This document shows positions 37,044 to 44,890 of a stretch of 64,000 nt of DNA, piece after piece; the stretch's first letter is position 1, and each line of letters starts with the position of its first letter. The translations under genes were made by a program, and so were the position numbers. The notes beneath the pieces were generated by a model. That model saw only the letters and a list, made by a program, of their open reading frames with translations. It was not told where the DNA came from and did no database searches. Source of the stretch: Micrococcaceae bacterium RIT 802 (GTDB lineage Bacteria > Actinomycetota > Actinomycetes > Actinomycetales > Micrococcaceae); the NCBI GenBank assembly GCA_016892645.1, contig JAFEMX010000011.1, positions 1 through 64,000 on the forward strand. Reading direction: 5' to 3'.

Positions 37044-38342
37044 ATGGCCCTGGGCATTGGACGCGACGACGTCCGGCAACGACTCGCACAGGAGGGCGCC
37101 GATTGGGAGGTGGGCCCGGAAACCGCGGCGGCGCGCGTGGCGGGATTCAACCCCGCCAACCGGCTCGGCTACGTGCCCGGACCCGATGCGCCGTCGCTGG
37201 AACACGCGGAGCGGGTGGCGCGGCAGCTGGCCGCCGGACCGTCCGCCGCCGCGGAAGCGGCCGCCGCCCCGGCAACGTTCGACTGGCGGGCCAAGGCCGG
37301 CAAAAACTACGTCACGCCTGTGAAGGACCAGGGGGCGTGCGGCTCCTGCGTCGCATTCGGCGTGCTCGGCGCCGTGGAGTCCCTGGTGCGCATCTCCCTG
37401 CGCAAACCCACGGCATCCGTTAATCTCTCGGAGGCTCAGCTGTTCTTCTGCTACGGCCCGAAGTTCGACGCCGGGGCATGCCCGGACGGTGGCTGGTGGC
37501 CGGATGCCGCGCTAGAGGCCTTGCGGACCGGCATTGCGGACGAGTCGCGCTACCCCTACACGGACCAAAACCAGAAGTGCCGCATCCCCGCGGACTGGCG
37601 CACCAAGTCGACGCGGGTGACCGGCTGGCGGATGCTCGGAACCCCCGCGGCGATCAAGCGCCACATCGCCGCGGTTGGCCCGGTGACCGCCTGCTTCAGC
37701 GTCTACGAGGACTTCTATTACTACGGCAGCGGCATATACCGGCAGGTCACCGGGGACTTCGTGGGCGGGCACTGCGTCTGCGTGGTGGGGTACAACGACG
37801 CCAAAAGGTACTGGCTCTGCAAGAACTCGTGGGGAACTTCCTGGGGCGAGGACGGGTTCGTGCGCATCGCCTACGGCGAGTGCGGGATAGACGACGCCAT
37901 GTGGGCGGCCGACGGCGTCGTGGTCTCCACCCTGCGCGCCTGGCCCGTCCTGAAGCGCGGCGCGGACGGCCAGCCAGCGCGCACCCTGCAATACCTGCTG
38001 CGCTTCCGCGGGCAACAGGTGGAAGTGGACGGCGACTTCGGCACCCGCACGGAGACCGCCGTCAAGGCGTTCCAGCGCGGAAAGGCCCTCATCGTCGACG
38101 GGATCGTGGGCCCGGTGACATGGGGCGTGCTGATCACGACGCTGCGCCGCGGATCCACGGGCGAGGCCGTCAAGGCGGTCCAGGAGCTGGTCTCGCGCCA
38201 CGGGATGCCCCTGCTCGCCGACGGCGCCTTCGGGGCGCGCACCGAAGCGGCGGTGAAGGCGTACCAGACGCGGGTGGCCCAGCCCGCGGACGGCAAGGTC
38301 CCCGCCCCCACGTGGCAGGCGCTCGTGTCCGGGATGCCGTAA
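37044..38342 (+). CDS. Papain-family (C1A) cysteine peptidase with two peptidoglycan-binding domains
   Basis: A 432-residue protease. Residues 1-75 form a proregion-like segment without a signal peptide. The catalytic domain (about 78-295) starts FDWRAK and carries the oxyanion Gln96, nucleophile Cys102 (DQGACGSCVAF), His243 (GGHCVCVVGYND) and Asn261 (CKNSWGTSWGEDGF), so the full papain catalytic set is present. Trp after the catalytic Cys is replaced by Val. Two PG_binding_1 repeats follow (about 310-365 and 370-430, each with GDFGTRTETAVKAFQ-like sequence). A GGGAGG site precedes the ATG. The combination suggests cell-wall association or attack on wall peptides or other cells, though the export route is unclear. 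It pairs with the inhibitor upstream. Confidence 0.93.
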   Translation: MALGIGRDDVRQRLAQEGADWEVGPETAAARVAGFNPANRLGYVPGPDAPSLEHAERVARQLAAGPSAAAEAAAAPATFDWRAKAGKNYVTPVKDQGACGSCVAFGVLGAVESLVRISLRKPTASVNLSEAQLFFCYGPKFDAGACPDGGWWPDAALEALRTGIADESRYPYTDQNQKCRIPADWRTKSTRVTGWRMLGTPAAIKRHIAAVGPVTACFSVYEDFYYYGSGIYRQVTGDFVGGHCVCVVGYNDAKRYWLCKNSWGTSWGEDGFVRIAYGECGIDDAMWAADGVVVSTLRAWPVLKRGADGQPARTLQYLLRFRGQQVEVDGDFGTRTETAVKAFQRGKALIVDGIVGPVTWGVLITTLRRGSTGEAVKAVQELVSRHGMPLLADGAFGARTEAAVKAYQTRVAQPADGKVPAPTWQALVSGMP

Positions 38343-38387
38343 CCCCCCACGCAGCAAGCGGGAATCACGTCTGCCGTCCCCGGTTCC

Positions 38388-38429
38388 CCTGGACGCCGGA
38401 GCCGCTCCCGCGGGCTCCGGCGCCAGGGC
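38388..38429 (+). terminator. Hairpin after the papain-family gene
   Basis: Nested inverted repeat: CCCTGG/CCAGGG outer arms and 9-bp GCCGGAGCC/GGCTCCGGC inner arms around a 9-nt loop, 46 bp after the protease stop. No T-run. Likely transcription terminator; it also borders the decayed region. Confidence 0.55.
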
Positions 38430-38461
38430 CTTCGTCGTGAGGGTTGGTCCTGTGTCGGGCT

Positions 38462-38775
38462 GGCAGGCTTCACGGGAACCGCTGGGACGCGGCGCGTATC
38501 GAAGATCGTTGCCCAGACCTCTTGTTCGGCCTGGTTGTCCATCGACAGGTCGATGCCCTTGCGGTCACGCAACAGGGCGACGGCAACCAGGGAAATCGCG
38601 GTCATGCCCAGCCGGTAGGCCGAGACGGCGGTGCTGCTGCCCGTGGCGTTGACGAGCGCCTGGGCGATGGTCGGCGCGAAGGCTCCGCCGAGGATCTCGC
38701 CGAGGGCATGGGAGATCGAGACCCCGGAGAAGCGGACACTGGCCGGGAAGATGTCGTGGCCCCAGGCGGGCCACG
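38462..38775 (-). pseudogene. Truncated MHS-family MFS transporter, C-terminal fragment
   Basis: About 100 codons encode the end of an MHS symporter (FPASVRFSGVSISHALGEIL, helix, YRLGMTAISLVAVALLRDRKGIDL, then a hydrophilic tail). The N-terminal ten helices are missing. Its beginning is joined, out of frame, to the end of the nucleotidyltransferase remnant near 38775, and no normal stop codon follows, since the frame runs on through the terminator and the protease gene antisense. This is a deletion junction. Confidence 0.75.
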
Positions 38776-39271
38776 GAGGACCGCTCATCAACTATGTGAC
38801 TGAGCCGCTCCGCGAGAATGTCCCGTTCCACCAGACCGGAATCCAGCAGGGCGTTCACGAATAGGCGGTCTTTGAGCCGACCGGCAACCAACGTGGCCGC
38901 GCATAGATCGTGGGGGTCCAGGCAGAGCCCGACCCTTCCTCCGGTGTTTTGGCTGGAGACACTGACCAGACGTTCTGCCCAGCCCGTCGGCAACACAGCC
39001 GTTTTCCTTCCCACCCCCTGTATATAGAACTGGTGGGCTCGTGGAAGCTGGACCATTCACCGGCGACACTGTCGAGCAACGTCGCCAACGATTCAGCGTC
39101 ATCGTCGTTCACCGGACAGATGTCTATCTCGTCAGACATGGTCGCGATCCCTGGCAGGTCATCCTCGCCCCAGGTTCCGAGAATGGACTGGCTGCCGATC
39201 ACGATGACGCTGTCCTGCTGGATGATCTCGGTGGCAGCACGGATCGCATGCTCCAGCTCATCGCGCCGCAA
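38776..39271 (-). pseudogene. Frameshifted nucleotidyltransferase (DUF6036-like), toxin-type partner
   Basis: The first part (from a TTG start at 39271, giving the family-like N-terminus MRRDELEHAIRAA) has the NTase pattern VIGSQSILGTW and SDEIDICP. Similarity then moves to another frame (FYIQGVGRKTAVLPTGWAERL, then CLDPHDLCAATLVAGRLKDRLFV), with the switch at 39029-39037, so one indel breaks the gene. The end is joined to the transporter fragment. The start overlaps the upstream HTH gene by 14 bp, as in toxin-antitoxin operons. Inactive unless the shift is programmed or a sequencing error. Confidence 0.72.
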
Positions 39272-39806
39272 GGGACTTGGCCTTCCGGATTGCGTCCCTG
39301 CGCTCCGCATCGTCCAGGACACCCATGAACGGCGACATATGTCGCAGATCCTCCGCCTCCTCATTAGTCGCGAGCATGCGTTTCCGCAATTCCTCGAGGT
39401 CGCCCTTGAGGAGTTCCTCCCAACGCGAGGTCCACCCCTCCCCGACTGGACCTCGCGGACGTTCCCTCATGCGCTCAAGGCCCAACAGGCCTTTTTGAAC
39501 CACTCCGACGGGGTCTTCCAGGAGCTTTTGCGTGACCGCCAGGTGCAGTTCGTAGGCCACATGGTTTTCCCGCCCTCGGAGGCGGGGTCTCCTGCCGCGT
39601 GCCCGCTCCAGCGACGACTGGACGACAGCGGGGCTGCAGCCGATAGCGGCGGCAATCTGGCGGACAGAGGCGCCGTTTGCACTCATGCCCAGAATGGCCT
39701 CCTGCCGGAGCACAGCAGCGTCCAGCATTTCGCGGCGGGCCTTCTCAGCAGCTGCCGCGGCCAACTGCGCTTGCAGCACCAAGCGCGGATCCAAGACTGC
39801 GTCCAT
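39258..39806 (-). CDS. HTH protein, putative antitoxin of nucleotidyltransferase pair
   Basis: A 182-residue protein, helical throughout. It has a central helix-turn-helix (SVRQIAAAIGCSPAVVQSSLERARG, in residues 47-72) after an Ala-rich helix and a charged C-terminal half (WEELLKGDLEELRKRMLATNEEAEDL). It precedes and overlaps the frameshifted nucleotidyltransferase, the usual order for an antitoxin with DNA-binding autoregulation. An inverted repeat sits 2 bp upstream of the ATG. Function by context only. Confidence 0.65.
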   Translation of the reverse strand: MDAVLDPRLVLQAQLAAAAAEKARREMLDAAVLRQEAILGMSANGASVRQIAAAIGCSPAVVQSSLERARGRRPRLRGRENHVAYELHLAVTQKLLEDPVGVVQKGLLGLERMRERPRGPVGEGWTSRWEELLKGDLEELRKRMLATNEEAEDLRHMSPFMGVLDDAERRDAIRKAKSLAAR

Positions 39807-39807
39807 G

Positions 39808-39830
39808 GCTGTATGGTACCCCCGTACAGC
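39808..39830 (-). promoter_or_regulatory. Inverted repeat at the start of the HTH (antitoxin) gene
   Basis: GCTGTA (39808-39813) and TACAGC (39825-39830), 11 bp apart, ending 2 bp before the start codon. On the coding strand a TACCAT -10-like hexamer inside the repeat ends 6 bp before the ATG, which fits a leaderless, autoregulated transcript. Confidence 0.5.
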
Positions 39831-39863
39831 GGTTGGCGCGATGGTCGAACTGGCCCGTGAGCT

Positions 39864-40232
39864 CTACGCGGACGGGCTCCGCGCCTCCTGACGCGAGGCT
39901 GCCCTCCCCCGGAACGCCAACCCCAGGATTCCCCACGCGACCGGCCAGAAGGGCGTCAGCAGCAGCCCGTCCCGCACGCCGGCCAGCCACGCCACGAGGG
40001 GTACCGCAACCGTCGCGCACACCAGGGCGATCGCCACTCCGCGCGGGACCACCCGGGGGTTGAGTCCGCATGCCACGGCGACGGACGCCACCAGGATCCA
40101 CAGGACCATCAGCCAGTTCCTGGCTGCGCCGTCCGGCGTCCCGGCCATGATCCACACGACCCCGCACGCCACGGCCATGGTGAACGCCCCATAGACGGCC
40201 CGAAAGTGGGCGGTGGTTTCCTGGCGGGTCAT
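39864..40232 (-). CDS. Small membrane protein, hypothetical
   Basis: A 122-residue protein with four hydrophobic segments (about 14-30, 40-57, 65-85 and 90-107), a short hydrophilic N-terminus (MTRQETTAHF) and a basic C-terminus. I do not recognise the family. It is downstream of the NYN gene by 18 bp on the same strand, so the two may be co-transcribed. No catalytic residues are apparent. Confidence 0.6.
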   Translation of the reverse strand: MTRQETTAHFRAVYGAFTMAVACGVVWIMAGTPDGAARNWLMVLWILVASVAVACGLNPRVVPRGVAIALVCATVAVPLVAWLAGVRDGLLLTPFWPVAWGILGLAFRGRAASRQEARSPSA

Positions 40233-40250
40233 GATGCGGCCTCCTGTGCC

Positions 40251-41297
40251 TCAGGTGAGTTGGTCGAGCCGGTCCCAGAATGAAGCCCGCAAGGCCCGCC
40301 GGACAACCTGGATGTCGGTCTTCCATTCGCCGATCTGCTGGGCGCAGTCCTTGAGCAGCACCCGGTCGATCTCCGGCGGCAACAGCGGACGGTCCGCCTG
40401 CAGCTCGGTCAGCTCGCGTTGGGTGGTGTTGGCGTACCAGTTGTCCGCCACGCTGGCCCCGACGACCCCGACGGCACGCAGCAGGGCGCTGTCCCCCGCC
40501 TCGGGATGCCCGGAACTGGCGGCCGCGGCGTCATGTCCGGCGGAGTAGACCAGATGCCGGTCGGCGGGATGGACCTGCGGCAGCTGTCCGGTCATCGACG
40601 CCACATGGGCCGGCGACGGCCCGGGGACCGGGCGGGTTTGCTGCAGTGGCGAGGGCGTGCCAGCGGGCACCGGGGCACCCGGGCCGGGCACCGCCGTCGT
40701 GCCCTGCAGCGAGTGGACTCCGGGCCCGGGCAGCGGGCCGCCGGTCACCGACCGGGTGAAGGTGGCCTCGAGCAGTTCGGCCGGCAGGTCGGTGATCCCG
40801 TCGACGCAGAGCGCCAGGTGTTCGGCCACCGATGCCAACCCGATCCGGGTCTCGGGTTTGCGCAGCCCGATGAGCTTGACCTGCACGCCCAGGTCCTGGG
40901 CCTCCTCCACGGCCTCGGCCAGGTCGTCGTCGCCGGAAACCAGGTAGACCACGGACACGGATCCGCTGCGGGCCAGCCCCACCAGGTCCAGCGCCAGGCG
41001 CAGGTCCACGCCCTTCTGCTCGCCGCTGTAGGAGATCCGGCCCAGCCGGACCTTGACGCCGTCGACCATGCCGATGCGCTTGTGCTGGTCGGTGAACAGC
41101 CCGTCGCGCGAGGCGTCGTACCAGTAGGTGCGCAGCAGCGGCAGCCCGCAGTCCTCGCGGGCGACCGCGGCAATGCCCTCGACCAGCTGTTCGTACGCCA
41201 CCCGGAAGGCCGAGCGCAGCGACGTGCCGGCCGTGTGCTGCCCGCCGACGGCCAACAGAAATCCCGCATCCACGAAAATCGCGCTCTGAGTGGTCAT
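40251..41297 (-). CDS. NYN-domain (LabA/PIN-like) protein, putative ribonuclease
   Basis: A 348-residue protein with an N-terminal NYN domain (about 1-165). The Asp residues expected for metal-dependent RNA cleavage are present (AIFVDAGFLL, QKGVDLRLALDLVGLA, VYLVSGDDDLAEAVEEA). Residues 185-235 are a Pro/Gly-rich linker. A helical C-terminal domain (about 255-348) ends in VRRALRASFWDRLDQL. NYN proteins process or degrade RNA; the target is unknown. It stands divergent from nothing obvious and precedes a small membrane protein. Confidence 0.85.
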   Translation of the reverse strand: MTTQSAIFVDAGFLLAVGGQHTAGTSLRSAFRVAYEQLVEGIAAVAREDCGLPLLRTYWYDASRDGLFTDQHKRIGMVDGVKVRLGRISYSGEQKGVDLRLALDLVGLARSGSVSVVYLVSGDDDLAEAVEEAQDLGVQVKLIGLRKPETRIGLASVAEHLALCVDGITDLPAELLEATFTRSVTGGPLPGPGVHSLQGTTAVPGPGAPVPAGTPSPLQQTRPVPGPSPAHVASMTGQLPQVHPADRHLVYSAGHDAAAASSGHPEAGDSALLRAVGVVGASVADNWYANTTQRELTELQADRPLLPPEIDRVLLKDCAQQIGEWKTDIQVVRRALRASFWDRLDQLT

Positions 41298-41347
41298 GTC
41301 TGGAATCCTACGTGGCCTGCCGTCCGGCCCGGGCCGGGCGCCGCACC

Positions 41348-41986
41348 CTAGACGATCCCGGCCAGCAGCACCGAGTCCCCGAGGCCGTCCCAGCGTCCGG
41401 TCAGCTGCCCCTCGTCGCCGTGCGCCGGGCGTGGGGTGAGGTAGATGGCCAGGGTCGGCCCATCGGTGCTGATGATCACGACGGCGCCGCCATCCGGGGT
41501 GTCCTCCGTGGCCGGGCGGGCCGTGGTGACCACCGGCTCGGCGGTGTCCGGATCGCCGAATCCATGCACGACGACGGTGCTCGGCAAGGGCACGAGGGTC
41601 CCGTCCACATCGAGGAACTGGTCGGCGCCGGCCCGGCCGCGCAGGATGGTCGAGGCCAGTGCCGCCGCATAGACGGGATCGCCGGTCGCGTCGTAGACCC
41701 AGCGGTGCCCCAGGACCGAATGCTCCATCTCGGCCACCAGGTGCTGTTCGGCTCCCTCGAGCGGGGCGCCCCGGTAGGTCAGCGGGACCTGCAGGATCCT
41801 GCCGTCGGCGCGGCGGACGATGTGGGTCTCGAGGCCGACCTCCCCGGCCGGGTCGTCGAAGCGGAACGCGCCGACCAGCTCGATGGCGTCGCCGGCGGAG
41901 ACCTGCGACCAGGACTGGCTGGCGAGCCAGGTGGTGATGACGTCTTGTTTTCCGGGGTCGAGCTCTGCGCGGTAGATGATGGCCAT
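41348..41986 (-). CDS. CG0192-type protein (maltokinase N-terminal cap-like domain)
   Basis: A 212-residue protein matching the cap domain found at the N-terminus of mycobacterial maltokinases but here alone. The match rests on IYRAELDPGKQDVITTWL, GAFRFDDPAGEVGLETH, VPLTYRGAPLEGAE and MEHSVLGHRWVYDATGDPVY. Stand-alone copies are common in Actinobacteria and have no known activity. No kinase domain is nearby. Transcribed alone. Confidence 0.85.
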   Translation of the reverse strand: MAIIYRAELDPGKQDVITTWLASQSWSQVSAGDAIELVGAFRFDDPAGEVGLETHIVRRADGRILQVPLTYRGAPLEGAEQHLVAEMEHSVLGHRWVYDATGDPVYAAALASTILRGRAGADQFLDVDGTLVPLPSTVVVHGFGDPDTAEPVVTTARPATEDTPDGGAVVIISTDGPTLAIYLTPRPAHGDEGQLTGRWDGLGDSVLLAGIV

Positions 41987-42083
41987 GCGTTCAGCCTATG
42001 GCAGCGATGCCCCCGGCGGGAGGGGCTGTGCGTCCGTCGGTCGGGCCGGGGCGGCGCGCGTCCCTCGCCGGTAGTCTCGGTGG

Positions 42084-43118
42084 ATGACGAGCATCGACCT
42101 GCTGGCTGGTCCCCGCGGACGGCGGTTCTGCCTGGCCGTGGTGACCGGGCTGTCCGACGAATCGTGGTCGTTGGCCCTCCGGTCGGCGTGGGACCCCGGG
42201 GACGCCACCCTGCGTGCCGACCTCTGTGCGGCGATCGGTTCGCGCGACACCCTGCTATCCATTTCGGAGGCGTCGGACACGGCCCTGCTCAAGGCGCTGG
42301 CCGATGCCGTGGACTGTGCCGCCTACTGGCAGCCCCCGGACGAGCTCGATGACCTGGCGGCAACACCCTGGATGCTCGCGGCCCTGCGGCCGGTGGCCGA
42401 TATCCTCTCCGACCGCATCGTGGGGTCCTGGTGGTCCTCCGACATCGACGCCGGGAGCCAGCACGCCGTGCAGTGGATCGACGAGCACGACATGCCGGCC
42501 CCCGCACTGTCCGGCGCGGCCGAGCGGGTTGCTCGCTGGCGTGAACAGACGGTGGAATCGGAACGCGCCGCCGCCCGGTGGTCCCGCTCCCTGAAAAAGC
42601 GCACCGGAAGCTCGTGGTGGTCGACGCCCGCCCTGTCGAGTCTGGTCCAGACCAGCCGCTCCCTGCCGGGACTCGGTGCTGCGGGCTTGTTGCTGGTGGA
42701 GGATGGTGCGGGGCGGGAACGCGCCCGGGTCTGGCCGCTGACGCCCGAACCCGGCGCACGCATCCTGGAGCTCCGGGGGCCTGAGGACTGGGTGGACCTC
42801 GTGGAAAGCCACCCCCTGGAGGTCACGCAGACGTGGCGGAAGACGGCGTGGGACACGACCGGGATCGATGGACGCTGGTTCATCCCCGACTTCGCCGCGG
42901 TGGCGCAGGAGTACGACGGCGTCCACCTCACCGTTGAGGGCTACCTCGTCACCGCCGGTCGGCCGCTGAATGCCGGGAACGGTCGGACGATTCTTGCGGG
43001 GTGGGATCCCGACACGACCTATTGGCTGGCGGATGTGCTGCGACCATCCGGCGAACCGGCCGAATGGGTGAACGGTGCGGTCGGCACGACCGCCGAATGG
43101 ACCCCTACAGCGAGATGA
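42084..43118 (+). CDS. Conserved hypothetical protein, 344 aa
   Basis: A soluble 344-residue protein, no signal peptide or membrane segment. It is rich in Trp (about 15 residues, e.g. SDESWSLALRSAW, IVGSWWSSD, SSWWSTPALSS), with Glu/Asp-rich helices in the first half and a beta-rich second half (DGRWFIPDFAAVAQEYDGVHLTVEGYL). I do not recognise the family. It is divergent from the CG0192-type gene with 97 bp between starts. Its 3' end overlaps the convergent EEP hydrolase gene by 14 bp. Confidence 0.7.
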   Translation: MTSIDLLAGPRGRRFCLAVVTGLSDESWSLALRSAWDPGDATLRADLCAAIGSRDTLLSISEASDTALLKALADAVDCAAYWQPPDELDDLAATPWMLAALRPVADILSDRIVGSWWSSDIDAGSQHAVQWIDEHDMPAPALSGAAERVARWREQTVESERAAARWSRSLKKRTGSSWWSTPALSSLVQTSRSLPGLGAAGLLLVEDGAGRERARVWPLTPEPGARILELRGPEDWVDLVESHPLEVTQTWRKTAWDTTGIDGRWFIPDFAAVAQEYDGVHLTVEGYLVTAGRPLNAGNGRTILAGWDPDTTYWLADVLRPSGEPAEWVNGAVGTTAEWTPTAR

Positions 43119-44052
43119 CGGCCTGCACCGGTGCATGGTCCGAGGGGTATCGGCCCTTCTTCGTCCAGACGTTGATGCCCGCACGGTGCACCATCATCCC
43201 CGGCGTCGTGAGGATCCAGTCGATCCGCTCTCCCGCCTCGACCGGATCCCCGCAGTCCGGGAACGTCCCCCACTCCCGCGATGCGAACCGTTGTGCCACA
43301 TCCCAGCTGTCCGTGAACGTCCCCGGGGCCGTGAGGGCCTCGTGGGCGCCGGAAATGCCGGCCACGGCATTGAAGTCCCCGGTGACGATGACCGGCAGCC
43401 CGGCAAAGCGTTCGACGAGCCCCACGATGACGGCCGCGCTCTGGAGGCGTGCCGGCTCGGACTCGTGGTCGAAGTGGGTGTTGGCGTGGATGAACGTCTT
43501 CCCGGTCCGGGTATCACGGAAGCGGGCCCAGACGACGATGCGCGTGACCTCGTTTCCCCAGGTCGCCGAACCGATGGCATCAGGCGTATCCGAGAGCCAC
43601 GTCTGGTCCCATTCGATGAGGTCCAGCCGGCTCGCATCGTAGAAGATGGCCGAGTATTCGCCGAAGCTGCCGCCGTCGCGGCCATAACCGACCATGTCGT
43701 ATCCGCCGCCGAGTCCCTCCAGGACGGCCGGCAACTGCTCGTGGAGTGCCTCCTGGATGCCGAGGATGGTGGGCCGTTCCAGATCCAGGAGCTCGCGCAG
43801 CAGGGGACGGCGTTCGGGCCAGTAGTCGGCGTCCCCGGGGAGCGTGCCGTCGCGGTCGAACCGGATGTTGAAGCTCATGACATGCAGCCGCCGACCCGAC
43901 ACGGGACCGATCATCGCCTTGTTCGTTCCGGCCGCCGCGGGCGATGCGGCCGCCGGGGTTGCCCCGCCGCCGACGGCGGCACCGGCTGCCGCCACGCCCA
44001 TCCCGGCGAGCGCGGTCCGGCGGGTCAGGGAACGATCGGTCGACGTGCTCAT
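43105..44052 (-). CDS. Tat-exported endonuclease/exonuclease/phosphatase-fold hydrolase
   Basis: A 315-residue metal-dependent phosphoesterase of the EEP superfamily. A twin-arginine signal (SLTRRTALAGMGVAAAGA, cleavage near AAA-S) makes it an exported protein folded before secretion. Active-site blocks are VMSFNIRFD, ILGIQEAL (metal Glu), HANTHFDH, VTGDFNAVAG and the C-terminal SDHAPV. The start at 44052 was chosen by an AGGAGA site. Substrates could be nucleic acid, sphingomyelin-like lipids or sugar phosphates. It is convergent with, and overlaps, the previous gene. Confidence 0.92.
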   Translation of the reverse strand: MSTSTDRSLTRRTALAGMGVAAAGAAVGGGATPAAASPAAAGTNKAMIGPVSGRRLHVMSFNIRFDRDGTLPGDADYWPERRPLLRELLDLERPTILGIQEALHEQLPAVLEGLGGGYDMVGYGRDGGSFGEYSAIFYDASRLDLIEWDQTWLSDTPDAIGSATWGNEVTRIVVWARFRDTRTGKTFIHANTHFDHESEPARLQSAAVIVGLVERFAGLPVIVTGDFNAVAGISGAHEALTAPGTFTDSWDVAQRFASREWGTFPDCGDPVEAGERIDWILTTPGMMVHRAGINVWTKKGRYPSDHAPVQAVISL

Positions 44053-44109
44053 GCTGGAATCTCCTGGGGGCCATCCGCTGCGGTCCCTTTGGAGTCTCCA
44101 GTGCATGGG

Positions 44110-44307
44110 TTAACCAGCCATGGCGCGCACATGGACGGCGCCCCGCGGCCCGGCCAACGTTGGCGGCCGGACCGTACCCGGCAGGACGGCGGAATCCGGT
44201 GGGACTCCTAGAGCCCGGGGCCGCATGCGCTCGGGCGGACCTCCCACCACGACGACGTCGAGGTCCGGGTTGGCCTGCATCGCTGCCGGAACCGTCATCA
44301 ACGCCAT
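44110..44307 (-). pseudogene. Possible relic of a DeoR-type regulator effector domain
   Basis: A 65-codon open frame whose first half (TVPAAMQANPDLDVVVVGG) resembles the phosphosugar-binding part of DeoR-family repressors. The rest does not continue the similarity, and no DNA-binding half is present upstream. It may be a decayed fragment or chance. Weak. Confidence 0.25.
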
Positions 44308-44328
44308 CCGGTGTCGCGCCGCATCGGA

Positions 44329-44823
44329 TCAGCCCGCGGTGCTGCCGGGTTGCCGCAGGTCACGGGCGTAGAAGCCGACCACCTTCCCATACAGTGGCAA
44401 CGAGTCCTGCAATGCGAGCAGGGCGACCGTCAGCGCCTCGGTGGCCCGCCCGGCGTCGTGCAGGGCCAGTGCCAGGAAGGCCTCGCGGGCGCTGCCGACC
44501 GTCGCGTCCGGCTCCATGTCCTGCAGCAGCTCGACGGCCTCGGCCGCCCGTCCGATGTTGCGCAGGGAACTGGCCAGCTGGATCACCGCCTGTGGCCGGC
44601 GTTCGCCGTCCAGCCCGTTGGCCAGAGCCTGCCGGTACAACGGCACCGCCTGCGTTTCCAGCCCCAGGAAATCGTGGACGCCAGCCCACTCGAACAGTGC
44701 CGCCGGGTCGTCGTCGGGCCGCTCGGCGACCAGTGCCCCCATGTCCTGCAACGCCCGGTCCGGGTCGGCATCGTCGGCCGTCTCCCAGAACTCCTCGACC
44801 CGTTCATCCCACAGCTCATCCAT
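44329..44823 (-). CDS. Tetratricopeptide-repeat protein
   Basis: A 164-residue helical protein with about three to four TPR-like units (PAALFEWAGVHDFLGLETQAV, PQAVIQLASSLRNIGRAAEAVELL, SAREAFLALALHDAGRATEAL) and an acidic N-terminus. The start at 44823 gives the compact N-terminus MDELWDERV; 22 codons upstream of it are open but not protein-like. A protein-protein interaction role is presumed. It is divergent from the two-domain VOC gene with 67 bp between. Confidence 0.85.
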   Translation of the reverse strand: MDELWDERVEEFWETADDADPDRALQDMGALVAERPDDDPAALFEWAGVHDFLGLETQAVPLYRQALANGLDGERRPQAVIQLASSLRNIGRAAEAVELLQDMEPDATVGSAREAFLALALHDAGRATEALTVALLALQDSLPLYGKVVGFYARDLRQPGSTAG

Positions 44824-44890
44824 GGGCCAAGCATGGCATGGGGGCATAGACTCACCACACCAGTCCCGCCCTACCCGCCAGGAGGACACC

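Noticed and set aside
42255-43184. Minus-strand open frame opposite the 344-aa hypothetical protein
   Set aside because: Arg/Gly/Pro-rich shadow without ribosome site; the + strand frame has a sensible start, balanced composition and a downstream convergent overlap.
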